Part shown: positions 14,472 through 23,109 of the stretch, piece by piece
How the letters are laid out: each line of letters begins with the position of its first letter
Position numbering within the stretch: the stretch's first letter is position 1
From: Lachnospiraceae bacterium UBA7205
GTDB lineage: Bacteria > Bacillota > Clostridia > Lachnospirales > Lachnospiraceae
NCBI GenBank assembly: GCA_002490665.1
Contig: DKUL01000053.1
Location: 1-64,000 of the forward strand
Direction: 5' to 3'
Length of the DNA: 64,000 bases
The notes under the pieces: model-generated
Told to the model about the DNA's origin: nothing
The model's database searches: none
The model's input: only the letters and a program-made list of their open reading frames with translations
Program-made: the position numbers and the translations under genes

Positions 14472-15557
14472 ATGAATTTTGATACATTTCAGGGGTATTT
14501 CAGGGCGTTTCGTCTGGACGAGGTAAAGATTATCGGTAAGGATGTCATGCTGGACGGTGAGTGTCTTCACGTCGTTGGCATTGGGCGGAAAAAGGAATGT
14601 GACAATGGAGGGACAGTCCTATATGTTTTGGAGCAGCAGCCGGCATGGAAGAACGGCTCCATGGACAGGGGACATCAGACAAAAAGGGAATCCATGCTGG
14701 AAACAGAAGGGGCGGACAAAAGCAATAAGGCATTATGTATCAGTGAAATCAAAATAGGAGGACACTGCTTTGCGTTACAGGGAGGCAGCATGGGAGGGCT
14801 GGTGCACGCAGATTACGCGCAGGCATATCTCTTTTTTCAGCAGATGGTGGAAAATGGGTGGTGCATACCGGAAACGTCACCGTTTTATCGGCTGGACTGG
14901 GAATGCATGTGTCTGGCGGAGCTGCGGCTAAAGGAGGAGGATAAAATGCTTCCGGAGCTTTCCGGAGAAATAGAGCAGCTGACAATACATCGGACAAGCA
15001 GGAATTATATTCTTCAGATTCCGGTACGGTTAGAGCAGGGAAAGACTGCCGAGCTCAAATTTTCCCTGGAGGAAGGCGGGGAGGAAATACGATGCTACAT
15101 CAATCAAATCGGGATGTCGGAGCCGCTCAGGGAACAGCGGGAACACTTTGAAGATGCCCAGTATCGGGAACAGGCATTGCAGCATGTTTCAAAGGAAGAA
15201 TTTGAGGAGATGAAGAAGATGGCTTTGGACGCGGTCGAAAGACAGTTTCCGGCAGGAATGGGATGTTTTACCATGGAATATGAATGTACGAGGGAAAATC
15301 TCAGCCCGCAGTTTTATGCTGCCGAGGAGCTGGACCGTGTCCCGGAACCTCTCGTGTCGCGGGTAGTCGGCGGAAGTACAGGCGTGGCATCCATCTTTCT
15401 GATAGGCGGGAAACCGGAACAGGAGACAGGACCCCACGGACTGCGCAACAGATGTACCCTGATTCAGCATGCCGTGCCTGTCGGGACAAAGGTTATGGAG
15501 GCAGAACTCTTTATGGTGATTGAGACAATACCTGAAAAGGTGTATTACTTAAATTAG
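14472..15557 (+). CDS. Conserved hypothetical protein
   Basis: 361 residues, not recognised. No signal peptide or membrane segment. The N-terminal ~120 residues have short beta-rich segments (DEVKIIGKDVMLDGECLHVV); a low-complexity charged patch lies near 60-80; the C-terminal part from ~255 (EEFEEMKKMALDAVERQF) ends in a beta-rich block. GGAGG precedes the ATG by nine bases. It follows the DprA-like gene by 33 bp, so the two are probably co-transcribed. Its stop overlaps that of the convergent nucleotidyltransferase gene. Confidence 0.75.
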   Translation: MNFDTFQGYFRAFRLDEVKIIGKDVMLDGECLHVVGIGRKKECDNGGTVLYVLEQQPAWKNGSMDRGHQTKRESMLETEGADKSNKALCISEIKIGGHCFALQGGSMGGLVHADYAQAYLFFQQMVENGWCIPETSPFYRLDWECMCLAELRLKEEDKMLPELSGEIEQLTIHRTSRNYILQIPVRLEQGKTAELKFSLEEGGEEIRCYINQIGMSEPLREQREHFEDAQYREQALQHVSKEEFEEMKKMALDAVERQFPAGMGCFTMEYECTRENLSPQFYAAEELDRVPEPLVSRVVGGSTGVASIFLIGGKPEQETGPHGLRNRCTLIQHAVPVGTKVMEAELFMVIETIPEKVYYLN

Positions 15558-16306
15558 TTCAAAGATTTCAGCATATAGGCGGCATACTCTCTGGCGAGTG
15601 CCGTGTCTGGCTCCATGGTGCTGTCGGATGTGTATTCAGCCAGCGCGCCGGTGAGCAGGGGGTCATATTTTTGTGGAAGGTTTGCAAGTCCCCATTTTCC
15701 GCCTTCCAGCTTGGACAGGATGAGATGTTCCTTCCGATAGGCGAGTACCCGGCATAGATTAAGGGTGATGTACATTGGATTTTCCATGATTTCCTCGACT
15801 GCGTTTTCGATATCGCCCCGGATGCTGTCAAAATAATCCGCGGAATCAACTTCGGAGAAAACTTCGCGAATTTCCTTGCCGCAGAGTGTCTTCCCCCTGT
15901 GATAGAGAATCGTAAAATGGGCAGCTAAATCTTTGTCGGTTCCGTTCATTTTTTCAATATAGTCCGCAGGGTTGGAGCGATACCAGTCCAGGTGTGCCGC
16001 AGAAAAATGAAGTACAAAGGGTGTGGGGTAAACAAACGGCTGGCATACGGATTCTTCCACGATGCTAAGCTCGATTCCTTTTGCGGGAGCCTGACTGTTC
16101 TGTGCGACAACCATGTCCATGTACCGGCGTTTGACGGCGGCAGACAGGTCATGGTGAACGACAATGATGAAATCGAGGTCGCTCCTTTTTCTGTTCAAGC
16201 ATCCCATTACTGCGGAACCATGGAGATATACGCCGACGAGACTGCTTCCTAAAATCGATTGGTTCTGCCGGACAAAGCCGTCAATAAAATTTTGGTATTC
16301 TTTCAT
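15554..16306 (-). CDS. Aminoglycoside adenylyltransferase-like nucleotidyltransferase (DUF4111)
   Basis: 250 residues. The nucleotidyltransferase motif GVYLHGSAVMGCLNRKRSDL followed by DFIIV (about 25-50) gives the GS...D.D metal site. The C-terminal helical DUF4111 domain (LNLCRVLAYRKEHLILSKLE, then EYAAYMLKSL) matches ANT(3'')/ANT(9)-type enzymes that adenylate streptomycin or spectinomycin. Distant homologues are common in Clostridia without proven resistance, so the substrate is unknown. The start at 16306 is eight bases from AAGGAGA; an upstream ATG at 16354 lacks a ribosome site. Confidence 0.82.
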   Translation of the reverse strand: MKEYQNFIDGFVRQNQSILGSSLVGVYLHGSAVMGCLNRKRSDLDFIIVVHHDLSAAVKRRYMDMVVAQNSQAPAKGIELSIVEESVCQPFVYPTPFVLHFSAAHLDWYRSNPADYIEKMNGTDKDLAAHFTILYHRGKTLCGKEIREVFSEVDSADYFDSIRGDIENAVEEIMENPMYITLNLCRVLAYRKEHLILSKLEGGKWGLANLPQKYDPLLTGALAEYTSDSTMEPDTALAREYAAYMLKSLN

Positions 16307-16478
16307 TAGTGTTCTCCTTATCCCTTGCTGTAAAAGAAATAGTTCTTTATTCATTTTCTTATTGTACCATGTTTGTGGGAAGGGTCAACGTTTAAATACA
16401 AAAATGCCATGGATTGTGTTACAATGAATATTATGGTACGGCTTAGAAAATAAGAAGGATAAAGAAAAAGGAGGCAGT

Positions 16479-16970
16479 ATGGAAGGAAAATTGCGAAATA
16501 TGGCATCTGTTTATATTCAAAAGGACAATAAAATCTTATTGCTCTACCGCCAGGGCGGGCGCGTGGTAAATGATGTGTGGGTCGGCTCCGCGGGTGGGCA
16601 TTTTGAGGCGTTTGAGCTGAATGATGCCAGGGCATGTGTACTGCGTGAGCTGCAGGAGGAGCTGGGAATCACGGAGCATTCGATTGAAAATCTGCGCCTG
16701 CGGTACGTCACACTGCGGCGGTCACAGGAAGAAATCAGGCAGAATTACTATTTTTTTGCGAACCTGAAGGATGGCGTGGATGATTATCTGGTATCCAATG
16801 AGGGCATCAGCAGATGGTTCCTGTTGCAGGAGCTGCCTTCTCTGAAAATGCCGTTTACGGCGCAGTTTGTCATGGCGCATTATTTAAAGGAAGGGTGTCA
16901 TACGGATATGGTCTACGGCGGGATTGCAGACGGAGAGAAGGTTTTGTTTGCAGCGCTCCCGGCATTTTAA
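16479..16970 (+). CDS. Nudix hydrolase
   Basis: 163 residues. The Nudix box begins GGHFEAFELNDARACVLREL and continues QEELGI (about residues 39-65), with the REL.EELG catalytic glutamates intact. Family members cleave nucleoside diphosphates linked to another moiety, often in sanitation of oxidised nucleotides. AAAGGAGG supports the start. It is followed closely by an AraC regulator (14 bp), so the two may be an operon. Confidence 0.9.
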   Translation: MEGKLRNMASVYIQKDNKILLLYRQGGRVVNDVWVGSAGGHFEAFELNDARACVLRELQEELGITEHSIENLRLRYVTLRRSQEEIRQNYYFFANLKDGVDDYLVSNEGISRWFLLQELPSLKMPFTAQFVMAHYLKEGCHTDMVYGGIADGEKVLFAALPAF

Positions 16971-16983
16971 TGGTGGCAGTTGT

Positions 16984-17862
16984 ATGAATGTAACTACAAT
17001 ACACAAATATTATAATCCGGTAACGGCAACACCATATCGGTGCACCGAGGATTACATGGAGTTTGCGCCCTGCGATGCCTTAAAGCCGTATATCCGTTGC
17101 TTCTGGGGCTCGAGAAGGGCAGTCACATGGGCGGAAAACGATGCAGGGGAAATGAGGATAGTGATACCCGATACCTGTATGGACATTATCTTTCATGTGG
17201 ATTTTACGCTCAATAAAATATCCAGCAGCTTCTGCGGAATAGACGACAGGACATTTGCTGCGTCTCATGGCAGCAGCGAAAAGAAGACGTATTTTGTGTT
17301 TGCGGTGCGCTTTTACCCATGGAGTGCGGCATTGTTTGCGGAGGAGTCCCTGCGGGAGACAAAAAATGGCTTTTTTGATGCGGACTGTCATTTTCCCACG
17401 GTCAAGAGGGAGATTGAACGGTATCTGTTTGATGCTGCCGACATCTGCCAGCTCATTCCTGTTGCGGAGAAAATACTGCTAAGCCGTCTGGATGAACGGC
17501 ACCAGAACCAGACAGTCTTCCACGCCGTGGCAAGGATGCTGGAAAAGAAAGGAAATATTATGGTGTCAGCATTAGGGAGGGATGTCTTTGTCGGCAGCAG
17601 GCAGCTGCAAAGGCTGTTTTTGGAGTATGTCGGCGTCTCCCCGAAATCGCTTGCTGCCATGGTAAGGTATCAGTACATATGGAATGAACTTTTACATGAC
17701 AAGAATTTTAACAAGGCAGATGCCGCCTTTCGCTATGGGTATGCCGACCAGGCGCACCTATGCCATGACTTCAGGAAATATCACTCAATGAACATGGCGG
17801 AGGCGAGACGGTATGCGGCGCAGGATGTCGCAAATATACAAGACAGGCGATGCTGGGTATAG
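16984..17862 (+). CDS. AraC family transcriptional regulator
   Basis: 292 residues from ATG 16984. The N-terminal ~150 residues form the DUF6597-type sensor region (FAPCDALKPYIRCFWGS). The C-terminal AraC DNA-binding domain (about 185-285) has the two helix-turn-helix units, e.g. VFVGSRQLQRLFLEYVGVS and the conserved KADAAFRYGYADQAHLCHDF. It lies 14 bp after the Nudix gene. Its ligand is not evident. Confidence 0.9.
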   Translation: MNVTTIHKYYNPVTATPYRCTEDYMEFAPCDALKPYIRCFWGSRRAVTWAENDAGEMRIVIPDTCMDIIFHVDFTLNKISSSFCGIDDRTFAASHGSSEKKTYFVFAVRFYPWSAALFAEESLRETKNGFFDADCHFPTVKREIERYLFDAADICQLIPVAEKILLSRLDERHQNQTVFHAVARMLEKKGNIMVSALGRDVFVGSRQLQRLFLEYVGVSPKSLAAMVRYQYIWNELLHDKNFNKADAAFRYGYADQAHLCHDFRKYHSMNMAEARRYAAQDVANIQDRRCWV

Positions 17863-17943
17863 TATGCTTGATTTGGAATTGAACCGCTTTGCGGTATGCG
17901 CGTTTCCTGTACATGTTATATGCGAAAGAGGAGGAATTATTGT

Positions 17944-18222
17944 ATGAGTCTGATGAGTGTCTGCGGTACAGACTGTAGTGTCTGCTATTGCTATGGCGAG
18001 ATGTGCAGTGGCTGTAGTGCCTGTGAAGGGAAAGTGTTCCACTCTCCAGGGGGATGTACGATTTATAATTGTGTAGTGCATGAAAAGAAACTGAAGGACT
18101 GCGGCAAGTGCGATAAACTGCCGTGTGAAATCTGGCGGGCGACAAGAGACCCGAAGTATTCTGATGAAGAGTTTGAGCAGAATATTGCCATGAGGGTTGA
18201 GGCTCTGGGCGGGATGAAATGA
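17944..18222 (+). CDS. DUF3795 domain protein, cysteine-rich
   Basis: 92 residues with about a dozen cysteines, including CGTDCSVCYCYGEMCSGCSA and CGKCDKLPC, the DUF3795 pattern. The cysteines probably bind zinc or an iron-sulfur centre; function is unknown. GAGGAGG is nine bases before the ATG at 17944. The 215 bp downstream to the tRNA hold nothing recognisable. Confidence 0.85.
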   Translation: MSLMSVCGTDCSVCYCYGEMCSGCSACEGKVFHSPGGCTIYNCVVHEKKLKDCGKCDKLPCEIWRATRDPKYSDEEFEQNIAMRVEALGGMK

Positions 18223-18437
18223 GAGCAGGCAAAAACATGAGAGGGATGGAAAAACGTCCCTTTCATATTGTCAAAAAAGGCTTGTAAGCCACAATTTGCA
18301 GCAAGTGCAAAGTTCTGGGCTGTTACCCTGCCCATTCCCTAATCCTAAAAAGAAAAGTGGTTGACTTTCACGATTACATTTGGTAGACTGTAAGAGTACG
18401 TTTGACAGGTATCTGGCAGACGTGTGAATATGTAAAT

Positions 18438-18517
18438 GCGGATATGGCGGAATTGGCAGACGCGCCAGATTTAGGTTCTGGTGGGCGACCGTGCAGGTTC
18501 AAGTCCTGTTATCCGCA
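18438..18517 (+). tRNA. tRNA-Leu (TAG anticodon)
   Basis: Acceptor GCGGATA pairs with TATCCGC. The stem CCAGA/TCTGG closes the loop TTTAGGT with anticodon TAG. The variable arm is extended, as in class II tRNAs. A terminator follows four bases later. Confidence 0.95.
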
Positions 18518-18520
18518 TAG

Positions 18521-18565
18521 AATAAGGGCATTGAAACATTTATGTGTTTCAATGCCCTTATTTTT
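18521..18565. terminator. tRNA-Leu terminator
   Basis: An 18-bp perfect hairpin (AATAAGGGCATTGAAACA and its complement) with a six-base loop, followed by TTTTT. Confidence 0.92.
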
Positions 18566-18570
18566 ATGCG

Positions 18571-18650
18571 CGGTCCCATGCAGAGTAAGTATGCCGCAGA
18601 AGCGGCGCATGGGGCACGCGGCGAGTAGGGAAAGTCTTCCCTGCCCGATT
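18571..18650. repeat. Dispersed two-hairpin repeat B, copy 2
   Basis: Outer stem CCCATGC (18575-18581)/GCATGGG (18607-18613) with inner CCGC/GCGG, then the conserved linker ending GCGGCGAGTAGG, then AGGGAA/TTCCCT (18627-18642). Linker and layout match 3037-3119 and 47005-47086. Confidence 0.7.
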
Positions 18651-18683
18651 GTATACGGACGCAGAAAGTGAATATACAGCTAA

Positions 18684-18775
18684 AGCTGCCAGCCGGAGCG
18701 TGTTCCCGGGATTGACCAAGTGAGACCGGACACCTCCGATACAGCAGAGCCATACTCCTCCCAGAACTGGCAGCT
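18684..18775 (-). ncRNA. Candidate structured RNA, unassigned
   Basis: A perfect 9-bp outer stem (AGCTGCCAG 18684-18692 with CTGGCAGCT 18767-18775) encloses a 13-pair hairpin (CGGAG, GTGT, CCGG against CCGG, ACAC, CTCCG) and a ~28-base purine/pyrimidine-rich arm. On the minus strand a perfect TATAAT (18787-18782) sits about seven bases before the outer stem, so transcription in that direction is favoured; the -35 is poor. No protein gene overlaps. It does not carry the SRP RNA loop or other motifs I know. Confidence 0.45.
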
Positions 18776-18877
18776 GATGTCATTATAATCCAGAGAGGGA
18801 GGTTTGCGCAAGCAAAAAAAGGAAGAAAAACTTCCAGTGCACAGGGTATACTATATTGTTGAGGAAGGAGGGTGTGT

Positions 18878-19450
18878 ATGGCGAAGCTATATTTTTATTA
18901 TGGTGCAATGAACAGTTCCAAGACTGCAAACGCACTTATGACACACTTTAATTATCAGGAGGTAGGACAGAGGGCGCTTTTGTGCAAGACTGAAACGGAC
19001 ACGCGCGATGGGGAGCGTGTGATACGCTCGCGGATTGGCCTGGAAATGGAGTGCATATTTTTGCGTGAACTGGTGCGGATGCCCGAGGAGGAAATCAAGT
19101 CCTATGACTGCATTATTGTGGATGAAGTGCAGTTTGCCACGAGAGGGCAGATTGACTTTCTCTCGGACATTGTTGATTTTATGGAGGTACCCGTCGTGTG
19201 CTATGGGCTGCGGACAGATTTTCAGAACAATCTGTTTCCCGGAAGTGAGCGGCTGGTAGCAATTGCAGATATCATACAGGAGATTAAGACAGTATGCTGG
19301 TGTGGCAGAAAGGCGACCTGTAATGCGCGTTTTGACAGCAGGGGCATTGTGCGCGATGGAGAACAGGTCGTACTTGGTGCCAATGACAACTATGTGGCGC
19401 TCTGCCGCAGGCATTTCAAGCTCGGGATGCTGCGCCCGGCAGGGGATTGA
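18878..19450 (+). CDS. tdk: Thymidine kinase
   Basis: 190 residues from ATG 18878 (GGAGGG upstream). It phosphorylates thymidine for the dTTP salvage pathway. The P-loop region reads FYYGAMNSSKTANAL (family GPMFSGKT, here degenerate: G-A-M-N-S-S-K-T with Lys and Thr kept). CIIVDEVQF holds the Walker B acidic residue, and VCWCGRKATCNAR plus a later Cys-x-x-His gives the zinc lasso. Single gene, convergent with the CYTH gene. Confidence 0.93.
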   Translation: MAKLYFYYGAMNSSKTANALMTHFNYQEVGQRALLCKTETDTRDGERVIRSRIGLEMECIFLRELVRMPEEEIKSYDCIIVDEVQFATRGQIDFLSDIVDFMEVPVVCYGLRTDFQNNLFPGSERLVAIADIIQEIKTVCWCGRKATCNARFDSRGIVRDGEQVVLGANDNYVALCRRHFKLGMLRPAGD

Positions 19451-19467
19451 AGAAACGGCTAAGCAGT

Positions 19468-19968
19468 TTAACCCCATTTTTTCCTGCTCATGACCGAGTT
19501 GTGGTATTCAGGGTTGTAGGTGACATCCTCGTCAAACCATTCCGGTGGGATAAAAGCATCTGCCATCTCCTTGCTTGGAAACTCGACTTCAGCCATGACA
19601 AGCGGCGCGAAGGGTGGTGCAAACACGTCAAGCTCTACGGAAAGACCGGGTGTGGAAAATGGATGGAAGCTGTCATCAAACTGCGGATTTTCAAGCGGAA
19701 TGATATACCGCTTTTTGGAAATGATGTTGCCGTCAGCCTTTGCGCGCAGATGCATGTAGGATTCCTTGTCAAGGGGAAGATTGTACTCCTCGCGTGCCAT
19801 CAGACCGCTTCCTTTGTAGGTCAGGTAATAAGAGTCGTCCGACTTACGGACGCGTACTACAGGAGTAGTGTTTAGATATGCCTGCTCGATGTCTTTACAA
19901 GGATAGTCTTCGAGATTTTCAGGCAGTTTTTTCAGGGTGTATTTTTTTTCAATTTCCATATGCTCCAT
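19468..19968 (-). CDS. CYTH domain protein
   Basis: 166 residues. The N-terminal EIEKKYTL (ExExK signature), VVRVRKSDDSYYLTYKG, REEYNL and the acidic AEVEF strand define the CYTH (triphosphate tunnel) fold. Members hydrolyse inorganic triphosphate or thiamine triphosphate or make cAMP; this short form is most likely a triphosphatase. AAAGGA lies eight bases before the ATG. Confidence 0.88.
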   Translation of the reverse strand: MEHMEIEKKYTLKKLPENLEDYPCKDIEQAYLNTTPVVRVRKSDDSYYLTYKGSGLMAREEYNLPLDKESYMHLRAKADGNIISKKRYIIPLENPQFDDSFHPFSTPGLSVELDVFAPPFAPLVMAEVEFPSKEMADAFIPPEWFDEDVTYNPEYHNSVMSRKKWG

Positions 19969-20066
19969 TTGTCCAGTCCTTTCGCGGCAGCAGAATCTTC
20001 CTTGCCGTGCCCTTTCCTAAAATGTTTTGTCTTTATCATATCTTTTCTGGTACCAAAAAGCAAGAT

Positions 20067-20630
20067 TTAAAATAGGCAGCCAGGGATAGCAATGCCGCTG
20101 ATATATTTTCCGGTATTGGGAAGGATTACAGAATAGGCTGCATCAATGATAAACAGCAGGATAAACAAAAGACAGAGCACAGTGCGAAGACGGACTGTCA
20201 TATGATGGTAGAGCTTGTTGAATACTGGCTGGAAAAGGCAGATGAGCAGAACGCCGCCTAGACCGAAGCAGACAGCGCTTGTAAGGCAGATATAGCCGTT
20301 CAGGTGCAGCAGGCGTCCGGTGTAATCCCACCAGCGGATGTTCCATTTCCATTCCAGCCATGCCCCCGCGATATATTCAAGAACCGTGCAGAGTACGGCA
20401 GAAAGGATAAAGACGCGGAACGGTTTTTTCCGCATCCTGTGAAGCAGCAAAAACAGTATGATGCTCCCGATGCCGTAAATGGGCAGATAGGGACCTTGAT
20501 AAACTCCCCGGTTTACAAAAGTGCGGGCTGTTGCCAGATATAACAGTACTTCCCAGAGCCATCCGGCAAAAGCGGTGGTAAAAAATAGTAATGCATAATA
20601 GTCAAAGGGGCGTACAGCCGCTTTTTTCAT
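20067..20630 (-). CDS. CmpB-like membrane protein (putative ABC transporter permease)
   Basis: 187 residues with about five hydrophobic segments. The sequence FAGWLWEVLLYLATARTFVN, then RGVYQGPYLPIYGIGSI is the signature of the PF06541 (CmpB) family, frequent in Clostridia and of unknown transport role. The start at 20630 follows AAGGAAG; a longer frame to 20675 has no ribosome site. Confidence 0.85.
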   Translation of the reverse strand: MKKAAVRPFDYYALLFFTTAFAGWLWEVLLYLATARTFVNRGVYQGPYLPIYGIGSIILFLLLHRMRKKPFRVFILSAVLCTVLEYIAGAWLEWKWNIRWWDYTGRLLHLNGYICLTSAVCFGLGGVLLICLFQPVFNKLYHHMTVRLRTVLCLLFILLFIIDAAYSVILPNTGKYISGIAIPGCLF

Positions 20631-20970
20631 GGTATTCTTCCTTGTTGTTTCTGATTTCACTTCATCGCGTCTCATATTGTTTAGTCTTTCTCGGATATGT
20701 GGTTCCTATTCAGGCAGGACTTGGCACATGCTGCTAATTCTGGTTTTACATGCCACGTGAGAAAACGTATGGTTTTTTACCTGTTTCCGGAACGGAGTGA
20801 ACAGGAATACGGTTATGATTTGTTCGTATGCGTGGCGTTATTTCGTATTTCCTTTTTATGTAAATTATGATATAATGAGGAAATGATGGGCAGCAGTCAC
20901 AATTCTTTGCCTGGTGACGACGTTGCCAGACGGCATATATTGATATTTTATGACATAGGAGGAGAGAAGG
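20631..20970. other. Intergenic region upstream of the phosphohexomutase gene
   Basis: About 340 bp between divergent genes. It carries a TATAAT at about 20872-20877 that may serve the downstream mutase, but without a clear -35. A small hairpin (CTGTT/AACAG, near 20779-20803) is the only other structure noticed. Confidence 0.4.
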
Positions 20971-22473
20971 ATGGCAGATATTAGGAAGCTTCAAAACGGA
21001 AGCGATATTCGCGGAATTGCCTGTGAGGGGGTTGCGGGAGAGAACGTGAACCTCACAGAGGAAGCAGGAAATCTGATAGGCGGCGGATTTGTCAGATGGC
21101 TTGCGGACAAGAAAGGAAAGAAAACGCAGGAGCTGCGAATCGGTATCGGCCATGATTCGCGCATTACCGCAGACAGTCTCTTTGCGGCGGCGGCAAAGGG
21201 AATTCTGGCAGCAGGCGCAAAGGTTTATGACTGCGGACTGGTGTCGACGCCGTCCATGTTTATGACGACCGTGTTTGATGAATTTGCGTTTGACGGCGCG
21301 ATTATGATTACGGCAAGCCATCTTCCCTTTAATAGAAATGGATATAAGTTTTTTGACAGGGATGGCGGACTGGAGCATGATGATATTACGAAGGTTCTTG
21401 AAACAGCGGCAGCGCTTGAAATAGCGGACGCGGATTTGTCTGTAGTGGAGAAAGTTGATTCCATTTCTGTATATTGTACATTTTTGCAGGAAAAGATAAA
21501 AAAGAGCATCCAGGCGCAGGATTACGATAAGCCGCTTGCAGGTCTGCACATTGTGGTCGATACAGGAAACGGTGCAGGCGGATTCTTCGTGGAGAAGGTG
21601 CTGAATCCCCTTGGCGCGGACACGTCGGGCAGCCAGTTCCTGGAGCCTGACGGACATTTTCCAAACCATATACCAAACCCGGAAAACAAAGAGGCTATGG
21701 AGGCGGTCAGGCAGGCAGTGCTTCAAAACAAGGCGGACCTTGGCATAATATTTGACACGGATGTGGACAGGATGTCGGCAGTGCTTCCAAATGGGGACGA
21801 GGTGAACCGGGATGCCATTATTGCGATGATGACGGCGATTATCGCGGAGGACTATCCAGGTGGGACGATTGTGACGGATTCTGTAACGAGTGACAGACTG
21901 ACACGGTTTATAGAAGGCATCGGCATGAAGCATCACAGATATATGAGAGGTTACAAGAATGTCATCAATGAGTCCATGCGTCTCAATGATGAGGGCATTG
22001 TGTCGCCGCTTGCGATAGAAACCTCTGGCCACGGCGCCCTCAGCGAGAATTATTTCCTTGATGATGGCGCTTACATGGCGGTGAAGCTCCTGATAGCGCT
22101 CGCAAAGGCGGCAAAGGAGGGCAAAGCGCTCGCATCCTTTATCGAGAACATGGAAAAAGGCTTCGAGGAGAGAGAGTACCGTTTCAGGATACAGGGGGAT
22201 GATTTTAAGGCATACGGCACGGAAGCGCTGAATACGTTTGAGGAGAGGGCGAAGGCGAAAGGATTTGATATTGCACCGAATTCTTACGAAGGTGTGCGTA
22301 TTTCGTTTGACACGGAGGAAGTAAAGGGCTGGCTGCTGCTGCGCATGTCCCTTCATGACCCGCAGATGCCGCTCAATATAGAAGGCGCCAGGGAAGGAGA
22401 CTGCGATAAGCTGTTTGATATCGTGACAGGACTTCTCGACGGATTCGACAGGCTGGTTATACCTGAAAAATAA
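20971..22473 (+). CDS. Phosphomannomutase/phosphoglucomutase
   Basis: 500 residues of the alpha-D-phosphohexomutase family, which interconverts hexose 1- and 6-phosphates for cell-envelope sugar synthesis. The catalytic serine loop is MITASHLPFNRNGYKFF (about residues 112-128); the metal loop is FDTDVDRMS (about 261-269); the sugar-binding loop is LAIETSGHGAL (about 350); the phosphate-binding C-terminal domain follows. GGAGG precedes the ATG. Which hexose it prefers cannot be decided from sequence. Confidence 0.93.
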   Translation: MADIRKLQNGSDIRGIACEGVAGENVNLTEEAGNLIGGGFVRWLADKKGKKTQELRIGIGHDSRITADSLFAAAAKGILAAGAKVYDCGLVSTPSMFMTTVFDEFAFDGAIMITASHLPFNRNGYKFFDRDGGLEHDDITKVLETAAALEIADADLSVVEKVDSISVYCTFLQEKIKKSIQAQDYDKPLAGLHIVVDTGNGAGGFFVEKVLNPLGADTSGSQFLEPDGHFPNHIPNPENKEAMEAVRQAVLQNKADLGIIFDTDVDRMSAVLPNGDEVNRDAIIAMMTAIIAEDYPGGTIVTDSVTSDRLTRFIEGIGMKHHRYMRGYKNVINESMRLNDEGIVSPLAIETSGHGALSENYFLDDGAYMAVKLLIALAKAAKEGKALASFIENMEKGFEEREYRFRIQGDDFKAYGTEALNTFEERAKAKGFDIAPNSYEGVRISFDTEEVKGWLLLRMSLHDPQMPLNIEGAREGDCDKLFDIVTGLLDGFDRLVIPEK

Positions 22474-22514
22474 AACAAAACTGATGTTTCGCGTTTGGCA
22501 GAATGGAGATTGAG

Positions 22515-23096
22515 ATGAGAATAGGAATGGGATATGATGTGCACCGCCTGGTCGAGGGGAGACCGCTTGTCATAGGCGGCGTGACGATACCATATGCGCT
22601 TGGGCTGCTGGGGCACTCTGATGCAGATGTGCTGCTGCATGCCATAGCGGATGCACTTTTGGGAGCTGCGGCACTTGGCGATATCGGAAAACACTTTCCG
22701 GATACGGATCCTGCATATAAGGGGATTTCTAGCCTGATACTGCTTGAAAAAGTGGGAAAACTGCTGGAAGAAAATATGTTCTACATCGAAAATATTGACG
22801 CGACAATCATTGCACAGGCACCGAAAATGCGTCCGCATATTGACCAGATGCGCGAAAACATTGCAAAAGCGCTGGGAGTGGATACGGAACAGGTGAACAT
22901 AAAGGCAACGACAGAGGAAGGTCTTGGATTTACCGGCGAAGGAGCAGGGATATCATCACAGGCAGTGTGTCTTCTTACCAGCCCGAGAGAGATGGCGACG
23001 ATGGAGGCGACAGCAGCAGACAGGCAGCAGGAGGGGGAACGCCCCTGCGACAGCTGTCCGGGATGTGCACATCTGCGTTCCGGGGAAAAAGAGTAG
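22515..23096 (+). CDS. ispF: 2-C-methyl-D-erythritol 2,4-cyclodiphosphate synthase, with C-terminal extension
   Basis: 193 residues from ATG 22515. It forms the cyclodiphosphate in the non-mevalonate isoprenoid pathway. RIGMGYDVHRLVEG holds the metal-binding Asp and His (residues 8 and 10), LLGHSDADVLLHAI the third ligand and the CDP site, IKATTEEGLGFTGEGAGI the substrate loop. Family members end near residue 158; here about 35 more residues follow, including CDSCPGC. The extension is odd and may bind metal. The gene lies 41 bp after the mutase gene and 13 bp before the acetyltransferase gene. Confidence 0.94.
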   Translation: MRIGMGYDVHRLVEGRPLVIGGVTIPYALGLLGHSDADVLLHAIADALLGAAALGDIGKHFPDTDPAYKGISSLILLEKVGKLLEENMFYIENIDATIIAQAPKMRPHIDQMRENIAKALGVDTEQVNIKATTEEGLGFTGEGAGISSQAVCLLTSPREMATMEATAADRQQEGERPCDSCPGCAHLRSGEKE

Positions 23097-23109
23097 AGGG
23101 ACACTGCAT

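Noticed and set aside
18684..18775. SRP (4.5S-like) RNA
   Set aside because: The conserved domain IV loop sequence around GGAAGGAAGCAGC is not present.
20746..22356. 536-codon open frame on the minus strand
   Set aside because: It is antisense to the clear phosphohexomutase gene, is rich in Arg/His/Cys as expected of a shadow frame, and has no domain or ribosome site.
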